Assembly: GCA_002066995.1 (NCBI GenBank)
Contig: MWTC01000022.1
Span: 1 to 60,411 of the forward strand
From: Sphingobacteriales bacterium UTBCD1
GTDB taxonomy: Bacteria; Bacteroidota; Bacteroidia; Chitinophagales; Chitinophagaceae
Length of the DNA: 60,411 bases
Direction: 5' to 3'
In this document: positions 41,023 through 50,005 of the stretch, one piece after another
How positions within the stretch are numbered: the stretch's first letter is position 1
Layout: the number at the start of each line of letters is the position of its first letter
Notes under the pieces: model-generated
The model's input: only the letters and a program-made list of their open reading frames with translations
Told to the model about the DNA's origin: nothing
Databases searched by the model: none
Position numbers and translations under genes: made by a program

Positions 41023-42396
41023 TCAGAATAAATACCGGTACAATTCTTCCACCCGGCTCATTACCACAACTTCTATTTTGAAATTTTGCTTTGAAAGCCC
41101 CTTTTTATTGTATTTGGAGACAAATATCTTTTCAAAGCCCAGCTTTTCTGCTTCTGCTATTCTTTGTTCAATCCGGTTTACTGCACGGATCTCCCCGCTC
41201 AAACCAACCTCACCGGCAAAGCAAATGTTTTGAGGCAAGGCAATATCTTCATAAGAAGAGAGCAATGCGCAAAGAACAGCAAGATCAATGGATGGATCTT
41301 CAACTTTCAGTCCTCCTGCTATATTCAGAAAGACATCTTTCACTCCAAAATGAAACCCTCCTCTTTTTTCCAGTACGGCTAATAATAGCTGTAAGCGCCT
41401 CAGGTCAAAGCCGCTTACTGTCCGCTGGGGCGTTCCGTATACTGATTGTGTTACTAATGCCTGTACTTCAATCAGCAAAGGCCTGAGCCCTTCAATAGTG
41501 GCCGCAATGGCAATACCGCTTAATTGCTCTTCTTTTTGAGTGATCAGGATCTCACTCGGATTCAATACACCACGCATTCCTTCATCAGTCATTTCATATA
41601 TTCCTAATTCTGCTGTACTGCCAAAACGATTTTTAAGAGTTCGGAGAATACGATAAGCATAGTGGCGATCGCCTTCAAACTGCAGCACCGTATCTACCAT
41701 GTGTTCCAGGATTTTCGGACCTGCAATGCTTCCATCTTTAGTAATATGGCCAATAAGAATCACCGGAGTGTTGGTTTCTTTGGCAAAGCGTTGGAATTCC
41801 GCTGCGCTCTCCCGTATCTGTGAAATACTTCCGGGTGATGAGTCGATATACTGTGTTTGTAAAGTCTGCACAGAGTCGATGATCACTATTTGCGGCTTCA
41901 GCTTTTTGATCTCCTGGAAAATCGTTTGCACGGATGTTTCCGTCAGCAGGTAAAAATTTTCATTTCTGAGGTTCAACCGGTCTGCTCTCATCTTTATCTG
42001 CTGTTCACTTTCTTCGCCGCTAATGTATAGAACAATATTGTCTTTTAGCAGTAAACCATTTTGCAGAAATAAAGTTGATTTACCAATTCCGGGTTCTCCC
42101 GCTAACAATATGATACTTCCCGGTACCATTCCCCCGCCAAGTACTCTGTTGAGTTCGGGATCGGCCGTTATTATTCTTTTTTCTTCGCCACCTGCAATTT
42201 CACTCAGCGAAATAATTTTATTGATTCTTTTATCTTTATTGTAATCTTTCCAGCCTTTATTATCTTTTACTGAATCTTTCTGGATCAATTCTTCCACAAA
42301 CGTATTCCATTGCCCGCAAGAGGGACATTGACCTAACCATTTTACACTTTCGTATCCGCAGTTTTGACAAAAGAAAGCTGTCTTGACTTTGCTCAT
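41023..42396 (-). CDS. radA: DNA repair protein RadA
   Basis: 457 aa. Zinc finger C10/C13/C24/C27 (CxxC...CPSC), Walker A GEPGIGKST (100-108), the RadA-specific KNRFG motif (in LKNRFGSTAELG), and a C-terminal Lon-like domain with GGLKVEDPSIDLAVL. It drives branch migration and recombination. The coding start overlaps a 17-bp palindrome that contains a -7 box. Confidence 0.96.
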   Translation of the reverse strand: MSKVKTAFFCQNCGYESVKWLGQCPSCGQWNTFVEELIQKDSVKDNKGWKDYNKDKRINKIISLSEIAGGEEKRIITADPELNRVLGGGMVPGSIILLAGEPGIGKSTLFLQNGLLLKDNIVLYISGEESEQQIKMRADRLNLRNENFYLLTETSVQTIFQEIKKLKPQIVIIDSVQTLQTQYIDSSPGSISQIRESAAEFQRFAKETNTPVILIGHITKDGSIAGPKILEHMVDTVLQFEGDRHYAYRILRTLKNRFGSTAELGIYEMTDEGMRGVLNPSEILITQKEEQLSGIAIAATIEGLRPLLIEVQALVTQSVYGTPQRTVSGFDLRRLQLLLAVLEKRGGFHFGVKDVFLNIAGGLKVEDPSIDLAVLCALLSSYEDIALPQNICFAGEVGLSGEIRAVNRIEQRIAEAEKLGFEKIFVSKYNKKGLSKQNFKIEVVVMSRVEELYRYLF

Positions 42397-42412
42397 ATCT
42401 TTATTAAAGATA
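42396..42412 (-). promoter_or_regulatory. 17-bp palindrome with -7 box at the radA start
   Basis: TATCTTTA, one base, TAAAGATA: an exact inverted repeat overlapping the A of the ATG. TATCTTTA (42405-42412 on the minus strand) fits the -7 box apart from its last base, with eight bases to the ATG. It could make radA leaderless and be bound by a dimeric regulator. Confidence 0.4.
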
Positions 42413-42867
42413 GAATAACATTCAGTTCAGAAATAAAACTCCGGTAATTAAAACAATATTGAGTTGAGCATTGTCCAGGTCTGAAAAAGTGATTTAAAGC
42501 AAGAAAACAGGCGGGAGAATTTCCTTAAAAGTAAAAAGGTCAGTCTTTCGACTGACCCCTTACTTACTAACCCATTAAATTCTTGCACTAAGTTACAAAT
42601 CTGAGCCACATAACAAAATAATTTTTTGCTTCTGTTAATAACTTTCAGGCATGAAAAGCAATAATAACCTGTCTTAAAAAATAAATATAACATATTGACA
42701 ATCAAATATGTATAGCTATAGATTTTAAAAACGTACTTGAATATTTTAAGTATTGCAGATTTGAAATTATTTGAAATTCAATATGACAAAACGACCGAAA
42801 AAAACCGCAAAATTTAAATGGTAACAGATTTGATATCAAAGGGATTAACCTTAAAAAAAGTAGAATA
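42397..42867. other. 471-bp gap between radA and a metallopeptidase gene, with an orphan terminator
   Basis: No convincing gene. It contains a strong minus-strand terminator (42531-42557) with no gene upstream of it on that strand, so an unannotated small RNA may start near 42700. A 12-bp palindrome TTTGATATCAAA is at 42829-42840, 28 bp before the metallopeptidase ATG. The region from 42600 to 42860 is AT-rich. Confidence 0.5.
42531..42557 (-). terminator. strong intrinsic terminator of an unknown minus-strand RNA
   Basis: Minus strand: GGTCAGTC (42557-42550), GAAA tetraloop, GACTGACC (42545-42538), then TTTTTAC. Eight perfect base pairs with a stable GNRA loop. The nearest upstream minus-strand gene start is past the divergent metallopeptidase, so the transcript it ends is unknown. 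Confidence 0.8.
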
Positions 42868-43557
42868 ATGACACCCTCAATTTTAATTGTTTCCCTGATT
42901 TTTGTTGGTATCAGTATGTTGGTTTCTTTGGTGCTGAAAAATAAATTTCAGTCCTATGGAAAGATTCCTCTTGCCAATGGTTTATCAGGTAAGGAAGTGG
43001 CAGAAAAAATGCTTAGCGAAAACGGTATATATGATGTTAAGGTAACATCGGTGGATGGTTTTTTGTCTGACCATTACAATCCTGCTAATAAAACCGTGAA
43101 CTTAAGCCCTGAGGTGTATAATGGAAAGAGTATTGCATCTGCTGCGGTAGCGGCACACGAATGCGGGCATGCCGTACAGCATGCTACAGCCTATAATTGG
43201 TTAATGATGCGAAGCAAACTGGTTCCCGTGGTACAGTTTAGCTCCGGGATCGTTCAATGGATACTGCTGTTGGGGGTGATTATGATTAACAGGTTCCCGC
43301 AATTATTGTTGGCGGGTATCATCCTGTTTGCACTTACCGCTTTGTTTACATTGATCACACTTCCAGTGGAAATTGATGCAAGCCGCCGGGCTTTGGCATG
43401 GTTGAACAGAAGTAATGTGACAAATCCTCAGGAATATCCTAAAGCAAAAGATGCCTTAAAGTGGGCGGCAACGACTTATGTGGTAGCAGCATTGGCTACG
43501 GTAGCCACCCTGGTTCAGTATATTTTGATCTACGCTAACGGGAGAAACCGCAATTAA
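42868..43557 (+). CDS. membrane zinc metallopeptidase (YugP-like)
   Basis: 229 aa. Helices at about 4-22, 119-140, 145-165 and 200-225. The zinc site is AAHECGHAVQHA (HExxH with second Gly-His). This is the neutral zinc metallopeptidase family typified by Bacillus YugP, whose substrates are unknown. Monocistronic, converging with the RNase G gene. Confidence 0.92.
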   Translation: MTPSILIVSLIFVGISMLVSLVLKNKFQSYGKIPLANGLSGKEVAEKMLSENGIYDVKVTSVDGFLSDHYNPANKTVNLSPEVYNGKSIASAAVAAHECGHAVQHATAYNWLMMRSKLVPVVQFSSGIVQWILLLGVIMINRFPQLLLAGIILFALTALFTLITLPVEIDASRRALAWLNRSNVTNPQEYPKAKDALKWAATTYVVAALATVATLVQYILIYANGRNRN

Positions 43558-43598
43558 TTTAGAGTAAAATATAGAAGAGGAAATTCCTGATCAGCCGG

Positions 43599-45152
43599 TT
43601 ATAGTTTTATTTCTTCATCCTGGGGATCAAAAAATCTGTACTCAGTTAAGTGATAGCTGGTATCCTGTTCCAGTTTAATTTTCTGTTTCAGTTTTTTTCT
43701 CCAGTGAGCAATTTTTGATGACCAGGGCCAGCCTTTGGTGAGATATGCATACATGATAGGATGAACTATCAGTTTAAGGTTACTGTGTTTATGTGTGATT
43801 ACATAACTTAAGTTCTTTTCGATTTCATCTTCCAGTATCAGGGTTGATGAAATTTTGCCGGTGCCATTGCAAGTAGGGCAGACTTCCTGGGTATTAATAT
43901 TAACCTCAGGTTTCATGCGCTGCCTGGTTATTTGCATCAGCCCGAATTTAGAAATGGGAAGTACTGCATGCTTGGCACGGTCAACAGCCATGAACTCATC
44001 CATTTTTTCCATGAGCTTTCTTTTGTTCTCAGGAAATTTCATATCTATAAAGTCCACGACAATAATTCCACCCAGGTCTCTTAATCTCAGCTGCCGGGCA
44101 ATTTCATCTGCAGCTTCGAGGTTTGTTTCCAGGGCGTTTTGTTCCTGGTTATTTCCTACGCTTTTATATCCGCTGTTTACATCAATCACATGCAATGCCT
44201 CTGTATGTTCTATAATAATATAAGCTCCACTGCTCAGGTTTACGGTTTTGCCAAAGGAAGATTTGACCTGTTTGGTAATTCCAAAAGCATCAAAGATGGG
44301 CGAACCGTTATTATAAAATGATACAATTTCTGTCTTGTCGGGAGCAATACGCTGAATATATGATTTTGTATCGCTGAATATGCTCCGGTCGTTCACAACG
44401 ATCTTATTAAAATCTTCGTTAAGCAGATCACGTAAGATGCTGGTAGTTTTAGTCTGCTCACTTAATATTTTAGAAGGAGCAACGGCTCCTTTCAGGTTTT
44501 TCTGAATGACCTTCCACATTTCTACCAATGAAGACAGGTCTTCATGAAGTTCAGCTGTATTTTTTCCTTCTGCAGCAGTTCGTACGATCACCCCGAAATT
44601 TTTTGGTTTGATCGCTTCGATAATGCGTTGTAATCTTTTTCTTTCTTCTGCTGAATGGATTTTTCTTGAAACCGCAACGATATTATTGAAAGGTGTAATA
44701 ACAACGAACCTGCCCGGTAGGGATATTTCGCAACTTAGCCTGGGGCCTTTGGCTGCAATGGGTTCTTTGAGGATTTGTACCAGTATATTAGGCTTGCCAC
44801 CTAATACTTCATTGATTTTTCCTGTTTTTACAATTTCCGGTTCTATTGAAAAATTGCTGAAATCCAAACCCTGCTCACTTTTTTCGTTGATACATTGTGA
44901 TGTAAATTTCAACAGGGAACGGGCATAGGGGCTCAGGTCTGTATAATGAAGGAATGCATCTTTCTCAAATCCTACATCTACAAATGCAGCATTTAATCCG
45001 GGAATAAGTTTCTTTACTTTGCCCAGATATAAGTCTCCCACTGCAAAGCGGGCATCGGTTTTCTCACTGTGAAGTTCTACCAGCTTGCGATCTTCCAGCA
45101 GAGCGATTTCAACGCCCTGCGGGGCAGAATTAATAATAAGTTCTTTGTTCAT
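43599..45152 (-). CDS. rng: ribonuclease E/G
   Basis: 517 aa, RNase G length without the RNase E scaffold tail. The S1 domain (about 35-125) includes VGDLYLGKVKKLIPGLNAAFV. The catalytic Asp pair is in VIDVNSGYK and VVDFIDMKF, and the zinc link is CPTCNGTGKI. It processes rRNA and mRNA. It is the last gene of the HU-TPR-small protein-rng block, an arrangement found in other Bacteroidota. Confidence 0.95.
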   Translation of the reverse strand: MNKELIINSAPQGVEIALLEDRKLVELHSEKTDARFAVGDLYLGKVKKLIPGLNAAFVDVGFEKDAFLHYTDLSPYARSLLKFTSQCINEKSEQGLDFSNFSIEPEIVKTGKINEVLGGKPNILVQILKEPIAAKGPRLSCEISLPGRFVVITPFNNIVAVSRKIHSAEERKRLQRIIEAIKPKNFGVIVRTAAEGKNTAELHEDLSSLVEMWKVIQKNLKGAVAPSKILSEQTKTTSILRDLLNEDFNKIVVNDRSIFSDTKSYIQRIAPDKTEIVSFYNNGSPIFDAFGITKQVKSSFGKTVNLSSGAYIIIEHTEALHVIDVNSGYKSVGNNQEQNALETNLEAADEIARQLRLRDLGGIIVVDFIDMKFPENKRKLMEKMDEFMAVDRAKHAVLPISKFGLMQITRQRMKPEVNINTQEVCPTCNGTGKISSTLILEDEIEKNLSYVITHKHSNLKLIVHPIMYAYLTKGWPWSSKIAHWRKKLKQKIKLEQDTSYHLTEYRFFDPQDEEIKL

Positions 45153-45301
45153 TACTGCTTACAACATACATGGTCTGCCTTTTTGCTAAATACCGGTTAG
45201 CAGGATCCGTACTAATTGCGGGATTGAAGCCTGTAGAATTTAATGCAGCAAATTGGGGAGAGTGCAAATTTGTACGGCAAACAACCAGTCAACTGAAATC
45301 T

Positions 45302-45324
45302 GCCCGCCTCCGGCGGACAGATCG
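45302..45324. repeat. GC-rich hairpin between rng and the small basic protein gene
   Basis: Minus strand: CTGTCCGCC, GGA loop, GGCGGGCAG (one G-U pair). No T-run follows on either strand, so it is more like a dispersed palindromic element or an RNA processing/stability hairpin than a terminator. Confidence 0.5.
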
Positions 45325-45343
45325 ATCGTACAGAAAAGAGAAA

Positions 45344-45439
45344 CTATTTGTTTCTTTTCTTATGACGGTTTTTTCTCAGCCTTTTTTTACGCTTATGCGT
45401 CGCAATTTTATGACGCTTTCTTTTTTTACCACAAGGCAT
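45344..45439 (-). CDS. AURKAIP1/COX24-domain small basic protein (mS38-like)
   Basis: 31 aa, ATG 45437-45439 to TAG 45344-45346, beginning MPCGKKRKRHKIATHKRKKR and ending KNRHKKRNK. Nearly all residues are Lys, Arg or His. It matches the tiny AURKAIP1/COX24-domain proteins found across Bacteroidota, relatives of mitochondrial ribosomal mS38, and is likely ribosome-associated. It falls below normal ORF length cut-offs. It sits between the TPR gene and rng, an RNA/ribosome-processing context. Confidence 0.9.
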   Translation of the reverse strand: MPCGKKRKRHKIATHKRKKRLRKNRHKKRNK

Positions 45440-45525
45440 ACTCAAATAATTTTTTTAATGTTTCTGAATAAATAAGGTTATTAGCTTTTTTATAGTATCC
45501 GCATCAAATGCAATGCGATAATATT

Positions 45526-46374
45526 CTATTTTTTCAATTCTTCTATTCGTCTTTCTACTTCAGCTCTTACATCTTGCCGGTTTATATATTTTAAACTTTT
45601 CTGATACCAGCCGGCTGCACTTTTTTTATCGTTCATTCTCTCAAAGGTGTCGGCCAGCAACATAATTGCTTCGAGGTTTTCCGGCATCACCCGGTTGACT
45701 GCTTCTAAACGGTTGATTGCCTTATCATATTGCCCGGACATCAGTGAACCTTTAGCCATCGTCACCAAAGCATAAACATTATTACTGTCTTTGTCCAGTA
45801 CCGATTTGATTTTGATAATACCTTCCATAGGTGCAGCAGAGATACCTCCAAACAGGTAACAAGCTCCTAAACCTACTATAGAAGAATCATTATCAGGGTT
45901 TAACTTCAAAGATCTTTCAAACAAATCCTTTGCCTGCAAGGCTTCCCATCTTCTTTTCTCGGAGTTGCCTTCGCTTTCCATCGAGTTTAAAAACAAACGG
46001 GCAGCAAAGTTGAGGCTTTTTTCGGAATTTTCCAATCTGGCTGCTTCGCCTGTGTACCAGGCGTATGGCTCAAAAGCTGCAGCAGAATCAGCCCACAGGC
46101 GGGCCATTTCCTTATAGACTTTTATCTGCTGATCTTTTACATCGCCCCTTGAAATAGAATTTTCCAGGGTATTGATACGGATCATTTGCTCCGGTGTCAG
46201 CCTTTTTTTGGCTGCTTCAATGATACTATCGGCAGATACGGATAAAGAGTTGACTCCTTCATTGGCAGAGAGGGCAGGTTTACTGCTACGGGCAGGTGTA
46301 AACTTCCCCCATAAGAAAATGATCAACACTAAAGTGATTCCGGCACCTATTGTTATCCATTGTGGACGTTTCAA
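45526..46374 (-). CDS. membrane-anchored TPR protein
   Basis: 282 aa from TTG 46372-46374. One N-terminal helix (about 5-22) anchors it; the rest is helical with about four TPR units (WEALQAKDLFERSLKLNPDN, YALVTMAKGSLMSGQYDKAI, AINRLEAVNRVMPENLEAIM, and a last one near 250-280). A protein-interaction role is probable. It lies 78 bp after the HU gene. Confidence 0.85.
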   Translation of the reverse strand: MKRPQWITIGAGITLVLIIFLWGKFTPARSSKPALSANEGVNSLSVSADSIIEAAKKRLTPEQMIRINTLENSISRGDVKDQQIKVYKEMARLWADSAAAFEPYAWYTGEAARLENSEKSLNFAARLFLNSMESEGNSEKRRWEALQAKDLFERSLKLNPDNDSSIVGLGACYLFGGISAAPMEGIIKIKSVLDKDSNNVYALVTMAKGSLMSGQYDKAINRLEAVNRVMPENLEAIMLLADTFERMNDKKSAAGWYQKSLKYINRQDVRAEVERRIEELKK

Positions 46375-46452
46375 GAGAAAAAGTTTCGGGCGAAATTACC
46401 TAAACCAACATTAATATGATGGAAAACGAGGTGAAACTTTATTTGAAACTGA

Positions 46453-46770
46453 TCAGGCGTCTTCTCCGGGACCTGCATCCGGTTTTAGCTCTTTCAGTTT
46501 TTTTACTTCAGCCACAAACTCTTTTGCCGGTTTAAATGCAGGAATATAGTGTTCAGGTATATGAACAGCAATATTCTTTTTAATGTTACGCCCGATTTTA
46601 GCAGCTCTTTTTTTAGTAATAAAACTGCCAAATCCGCGGATGTAGATATTCTCACCGCCGGCAAGAGTATCTTTTACTTCTTTGAACATGGTTTCGAGGG
46701 TTACCAAAACGTCAACCTTGGGTATCCCTGTTTTCTCGGAAATCTGGTTAACCAGGTCGGCCTTTCTCAT
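46453..46770 (-). CDS. HU/IHF-family DNA-binding protein
   Basis: 105 aa. Starts MRKADLVNQISEKTGIPKVD; the DNA-binding arm is IYIRGFGSFITKKRAAKIGRN. The C-terminal tail is short and acidic (GPGEDA). It bends DNA as a dimer. It leads the minus-strand block toward rng and is divergent from mutY. Confidence 0.95.
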   Translation of the reverse strand: MRKADLVNQISEKTGIPKVDVLVTLETMFKEVKDTLAGGENIYIRGFGSFITKKRAAKIGRNIKKNIAVHIPEHYIPAFKPAKEFVAEVKKLKELKPDAGPGEDA

Positions 46771-46913
46771 TGTTGCAGAATTTTTTGTTGGTTTATAATG
46801 CCAATTTACTACAAAATTATATGATTTTCAAAGGGATAGGCATAAATATTTTTTCAACAGATGTGATTGGTTATATAAAATGAAGGATATTTAGCCGGCG
46901 AATTTCAAAAATT

Positions 46914-48014
46914 ATGGGTGGGTTTCAAAAAAACAACAATAAAAAAGAATGGTTTACTCAATTGCTATTGAAATGGAATAAAGAAAAAAATAACAGGAAA
47001 ATGCCCTGGAAAGGAGAAAAGGATTCTTATAAAATATGGTTGAGCGAAATCATTCTCCAGCAAACAAGGGTAGAGCAGGGACTGGGTTATTATAAAAAAT
47101 TTATTCAAGCCTTCCCGGATATTCATCGGCTTGCCAACGCAACAGATGAAAGAGTTTATAAAATGTGGGAAGGATTAGGATATTACACAAGGTGTAAAAA
47201 TCTTTTATATTCTGCCCGGTATATTTCAAGAGAACTTGATGGAATTTTTCCCGGAACTTATGAAGAAATAAAAGCATTGAAGGGTGTTGGACCTTATACA
47301 GCAGCGGCAATAGCATCTTTTGCATTTAACTTGCCTTATGCCGTCGCAGATGGAAATGTTTTCAGGGTTCTGGCAAGAGTATTTGGGATAAAAGAGCCGG
47401 TTCATTCACCGGTAGGAAAGAAGAAATTTTTACATTTAGCCAATGAGCTGCTTTACAGGAAGCAACCCGGAATTTATAATCAGGCTATCATGGATTTTGG
47501 TGCTGTAATTTGTAAACCTGCCACACCACTTTGTACTAACTGCATTTTTAATAAAAATTGCTTCGCCTTTCTCCATAACAAAATTGATCTCTTGCCTGTT
47601 AATAAAAAAAAGATCCATATCCGGCAACGCTGGTTTTATTATTTGGTTCTTGAATGGAGGAAGAAGTTTGCGATCCGGCAACGAATGGGTAAGGATATCT
47701 GGCAAAATTTATTCGAATTTCCTTTAATTGAAGCTACTGAAGAAATTGGTCATAAGAAAATTTTACAACTGGCAGTGAAGGACAGGATACTGAAAGAAGG
47801 TGGTTATGAGATTCTTTCAGTATCACCGCCGTATAAGCAAAGGCTTTCTCATCAATTGATTTCAGGCCGGTTTCTTAAAATAAAACTGAAGCAAAAAACT
47901 GTTAAAGCTAATGACTGGATATGGATCAGTACGGGCCGGTCTTCCCATTATGCATTTCCTGCTTTTATCAATCAAAACCTTAAAAAGAGCGGAGCCGGTA
48001 AGAATTTGTTTTAA
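46914..48014 (+). CDS. mutY: adenine DNA glycosylase MutY
   Basis: 366 aa. Removes A opposite 8-oxoG. Catalytic E45 (LSEIILQQTRV) and D146 (VADGNVFR), HhH LKGVGPYTA (122-130), and the 4Fe-4S loop C200-x6-C207-x2-C210-x5-C216 are all in place. The C-terminal NUDIX-like domain recognises 8-oxoG. A stem (CCCTG/CAGGG) after the stop may help termination. Confidence 0.96.
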   Translation: MGGFQKNNNKKEWFTQLLLKWNKEKNNRKMPWKGEKDSYKIWLSEIILQQTRVEQGLGYYKKFIQAFPDIHRLANATDERVYKMWEGLGYYTRCKNLLYSARYISRELDGIFPGTYEEIKALKGVGPYTAAAIASFAFNLPYAVADGNVFRVLARVFGIKEPVHSPVGKKKFLHLANELLYRKQPGIYNQAIMDFGAVICKPATPLCTNCIFNKNCFAFLHNKIDLLPVNKKKIHIRQRWFYYLVLEWRKKFAIRQRMGKDIWQNLFEFPLIEATEEIGHKKILQLAVKDRILKEGGYEILSVSPPYKQRLSHQLISGRFLKIKLKQKTVKANDWIWISTGRSSHYAFPAFINQNLKKSGAGKNLF

Positions 48015-48119
48015 TCCCCTGTTAATCAGGGTTGGAAAATTTTCTTAGTCCGCATAAAAAAATCTAATTTTAGAGAGCATTTAATTCCGGGATGAATTAT
48101 TAACGAAAAAGAAGAGTAT

Positions 48120-48554
48120 ATGAGAGGAGTTAACCGAGTAATGCTCATTGGGAACCTGGGTAAGGATCCTGAAGTACAAACACTGGAAGGAAATATTGCG
48201 GTGGCAAAATTTCCTTTAGCAACTACAGAAACTTTTAAAGACAGGTCAGGAAAATTAATTTCACAAACAGAATGGCATACTGTGGTGCTTTGGAGGGGAT
48301 TAGCAGAGCTGGCTCAGAAATACCTGCATAAAAGCAGTCTCGTATATATTGAAGGCCGCTTAAGAACACGCAGCTGGGAAGATAAGGAAGGCAACAGGAA
48401 ATTTGCCACAGAAGTGGTAGGTGATAACCTGATCATGCTGGACAAACGGGCCGATAGCGGTAATGCAGCATCTTCAGGCGATATTAACCTGGAAGGAATG
48501 GGGGGACAGGACACATCTTCAATGGGAGATCCATCAGAAAATCTTCCGTTCTGA
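48120..48554 (+). CDS. ssb: single-stranded DNA-binding protein
   Basis: 144 aa. OB fold from MRGVNRVMLIGNLGKDPEVQ to about residue 108, with WHTVVLWRG and YIEGRLRTRSWED. The disordered tail ends SENLPF, matching the hydrophobic-tipped acidic SSB tail that recruits repair partners. In Bacteroidota the order ssb-gldE-gldD is conserved, as here. Confidence 0.96.
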   Translation: MRGVNRVMLIGNLGKDPEVQTLEGNIAVAKFPLATTETFKDRSGKLISQTEWHTVVLWRGLAELAQKYLHKSSLVYIEGRLRTRSWEDKEGNRKFATEVVGDNLIMLDKRADSGNAASSGDINLEGMGGQDTSSMGDPSENLPF

Positions 48555-48653
48555 AATCTTATTTTTGCAATGATGATAAAGGCAAACTTATAAAACTGCC
48601 TTTGCCATTCGTTTGCTTTATAACGAAAAATCAATCACTCAAAATATCCTGGT

Positions 48654-49994
48654 TTGGAAGATCATTTGCTAATTAATTTACTGCTACAAAAACTTTCCTA
48701 TGTTTACCTGGCTGCTAATCCGCAAACGCCTGCGTTCCTGATGGTTTTATTACTGATCTTCCTGTTATTCACATTTACAATATCGGGTGCCGAGGTAGCT
48801 TTGTTTTCGCTGAACAGTAAAGACATAAATATGCTGAAGACCAAACAGCATGATGCTGCACGGCGTATAGTCCGATTGCTGGAAGAGCCCAAAGAGGTTT
48901 ATGCTTCACTGCTGATCGGGAGTACGTTCATTAATATATGCATCATTGTTCTTTCTAATTTTCTGATAGACCAGTTTGATTTTTTGCCTAAAGAAAATAA
49001 CCTGCTTGGGATACTGTTTAAAGTAATTGCCATAGGCTTTGTATTGATATTTTTCGGAGAAATTTTTCCGAAGATTTGGGCTACGCAAAATAATCTCCGG
49101 TTTGCATACGGTGCATCTTATGTTGTGGAATCATTGCATCTCCTTTTACGAAGGATCAGTATTTGGACCGTGAAACTGGCAAATAATATCGGGAAAAAAT
49201 TAGGAGCCGACAAATCCGAAGTGGTCAGCATAAAAGAATTGGACCAGGCCATTGATATCAGGACTGATGAAGAGACGACGCCGGAAGAGAAAAATATCAT
49301 GAGAGGTATCGTTAAGTTTGCCAACATTTCTGTACGCCAGATCATGCGAAGCAGGCTGGATATCAGAGGAGCTGATTACAACTCAACTTTTAATGAATTA
49401 ATTAAAAAAGTGGAAGAGTTTCATTTTTCCCGCTTACCTGTGTACAAGAGCGGCCTGGATGAAGTGGTAGGTATCGTTAATACCAAGGATCTGATACCTC
49501 ATCTGAATGAAACAGAGAGTTTTGACTGGCATTTACTCATGCGGCAACCTTATTTTGTTCCCGAATCAAAGCCTATTGAAGATCTTTTAAAGGATTTTCA
49601 GACTAAACAGATCCATTTTGCCGTTGTGGTGGATGAGTTTGGAGGTACCAGTGGCATTGTGACCATGGAAGATATACTGGAAGAAGTGATCGGTGAGGTC
49701 AAAGATGAGTTTAACAATGAGGGAGATGTGAACCGGAAGATTGATGAGCATAATTATATTTTCGAAGGAAAGACTATGCTGCATGACATGTGCCGTAAAA
49801 TGGAATTGCCGATTGACACATTCAACGAAGTAAGAGGAGACAGTGAATCACTGGCCGGACTGATACTTGAACTGGCAGGAGAATTTCCGAAAATCAACAC
49901 ATTGATACCCTGCGGCGATTTCCAGTTTACCATACTTCAGGCAGACAACAACCGTATCCGGCAGGTTAAAGTAACAATTCAATCAAAAGAATAA
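48654..49994 (+). CDS. gldE: gliding motility-associated membrane protein GldE
   Basis: 446 aa from TTG 48654. A DUF21 membrane part (about four helices, 30-190) is followed by a CBS pair (about 210-340; MRSRLDIRGADY, FHFSRLPVYKSGLDEVVGIV, VVDEFGGTSGIVTMEDILEE) and a CorC_HlyC domain (350-445). This is the GldE/CorC-like layout. In Flavobacterium, extra gldE can partly compensate for gldB mutants. It follows ssb and precedes gldD by 11 bp. Confidence 0.9.
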   Translation: MEDHLLINLLLQKLSYVYLAANPQTPAFLMVLLLIFLLFTFTISGAEVALFSLNSKDINMLKTKQHDAARRIVRLLEEPKEVYASLLIGSTFINICIIVLSNFLIDQFDFLPKENNLLGILFKVIAIGFVLIFFGEIFPKIWATQNNLRFAYGASYVVESLHLLLRRISIWTVKLANNIGKKLGADKSEVVSIKELDQAIDIRTDEETTPEEKNIMRGIVKFANISVRQIMRSRLDIRGADYNSTFNELIKKVEEFHFSRLPVYKSGLDEVVGIVNTKDLIPHLNETESFDWHLLMRQPYFVPESKPIEDLLKDFQTKQIHFAVVVDEFGGTSGIVTMEDILEEVIGEVKDEFNNEGDVNRKIDEHNYIFEGKTMLHDMCRKMELPIDTFNEVRGDSESLAGLILELAGEFPKINTLIPCGDFQFTILQADNNRIRQVKVTIQSKE

Positions 49995-50005
49995 ACAATA
50001 CCGAT

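Noticed and set aside
42448-42705. 85-codon minus-strand frame upstream of radA
   Set aside because: It runs straight through the GNRA-loop terminator and has unusual composition; the hairpin is better explained as an RNA signal.
45170-45475. Plus-strand frames opposite the small basic protein
   Set aside because: They are shadows of the Lys/Arg-rich minus-strand gene; the minus frame matches a known protein family.
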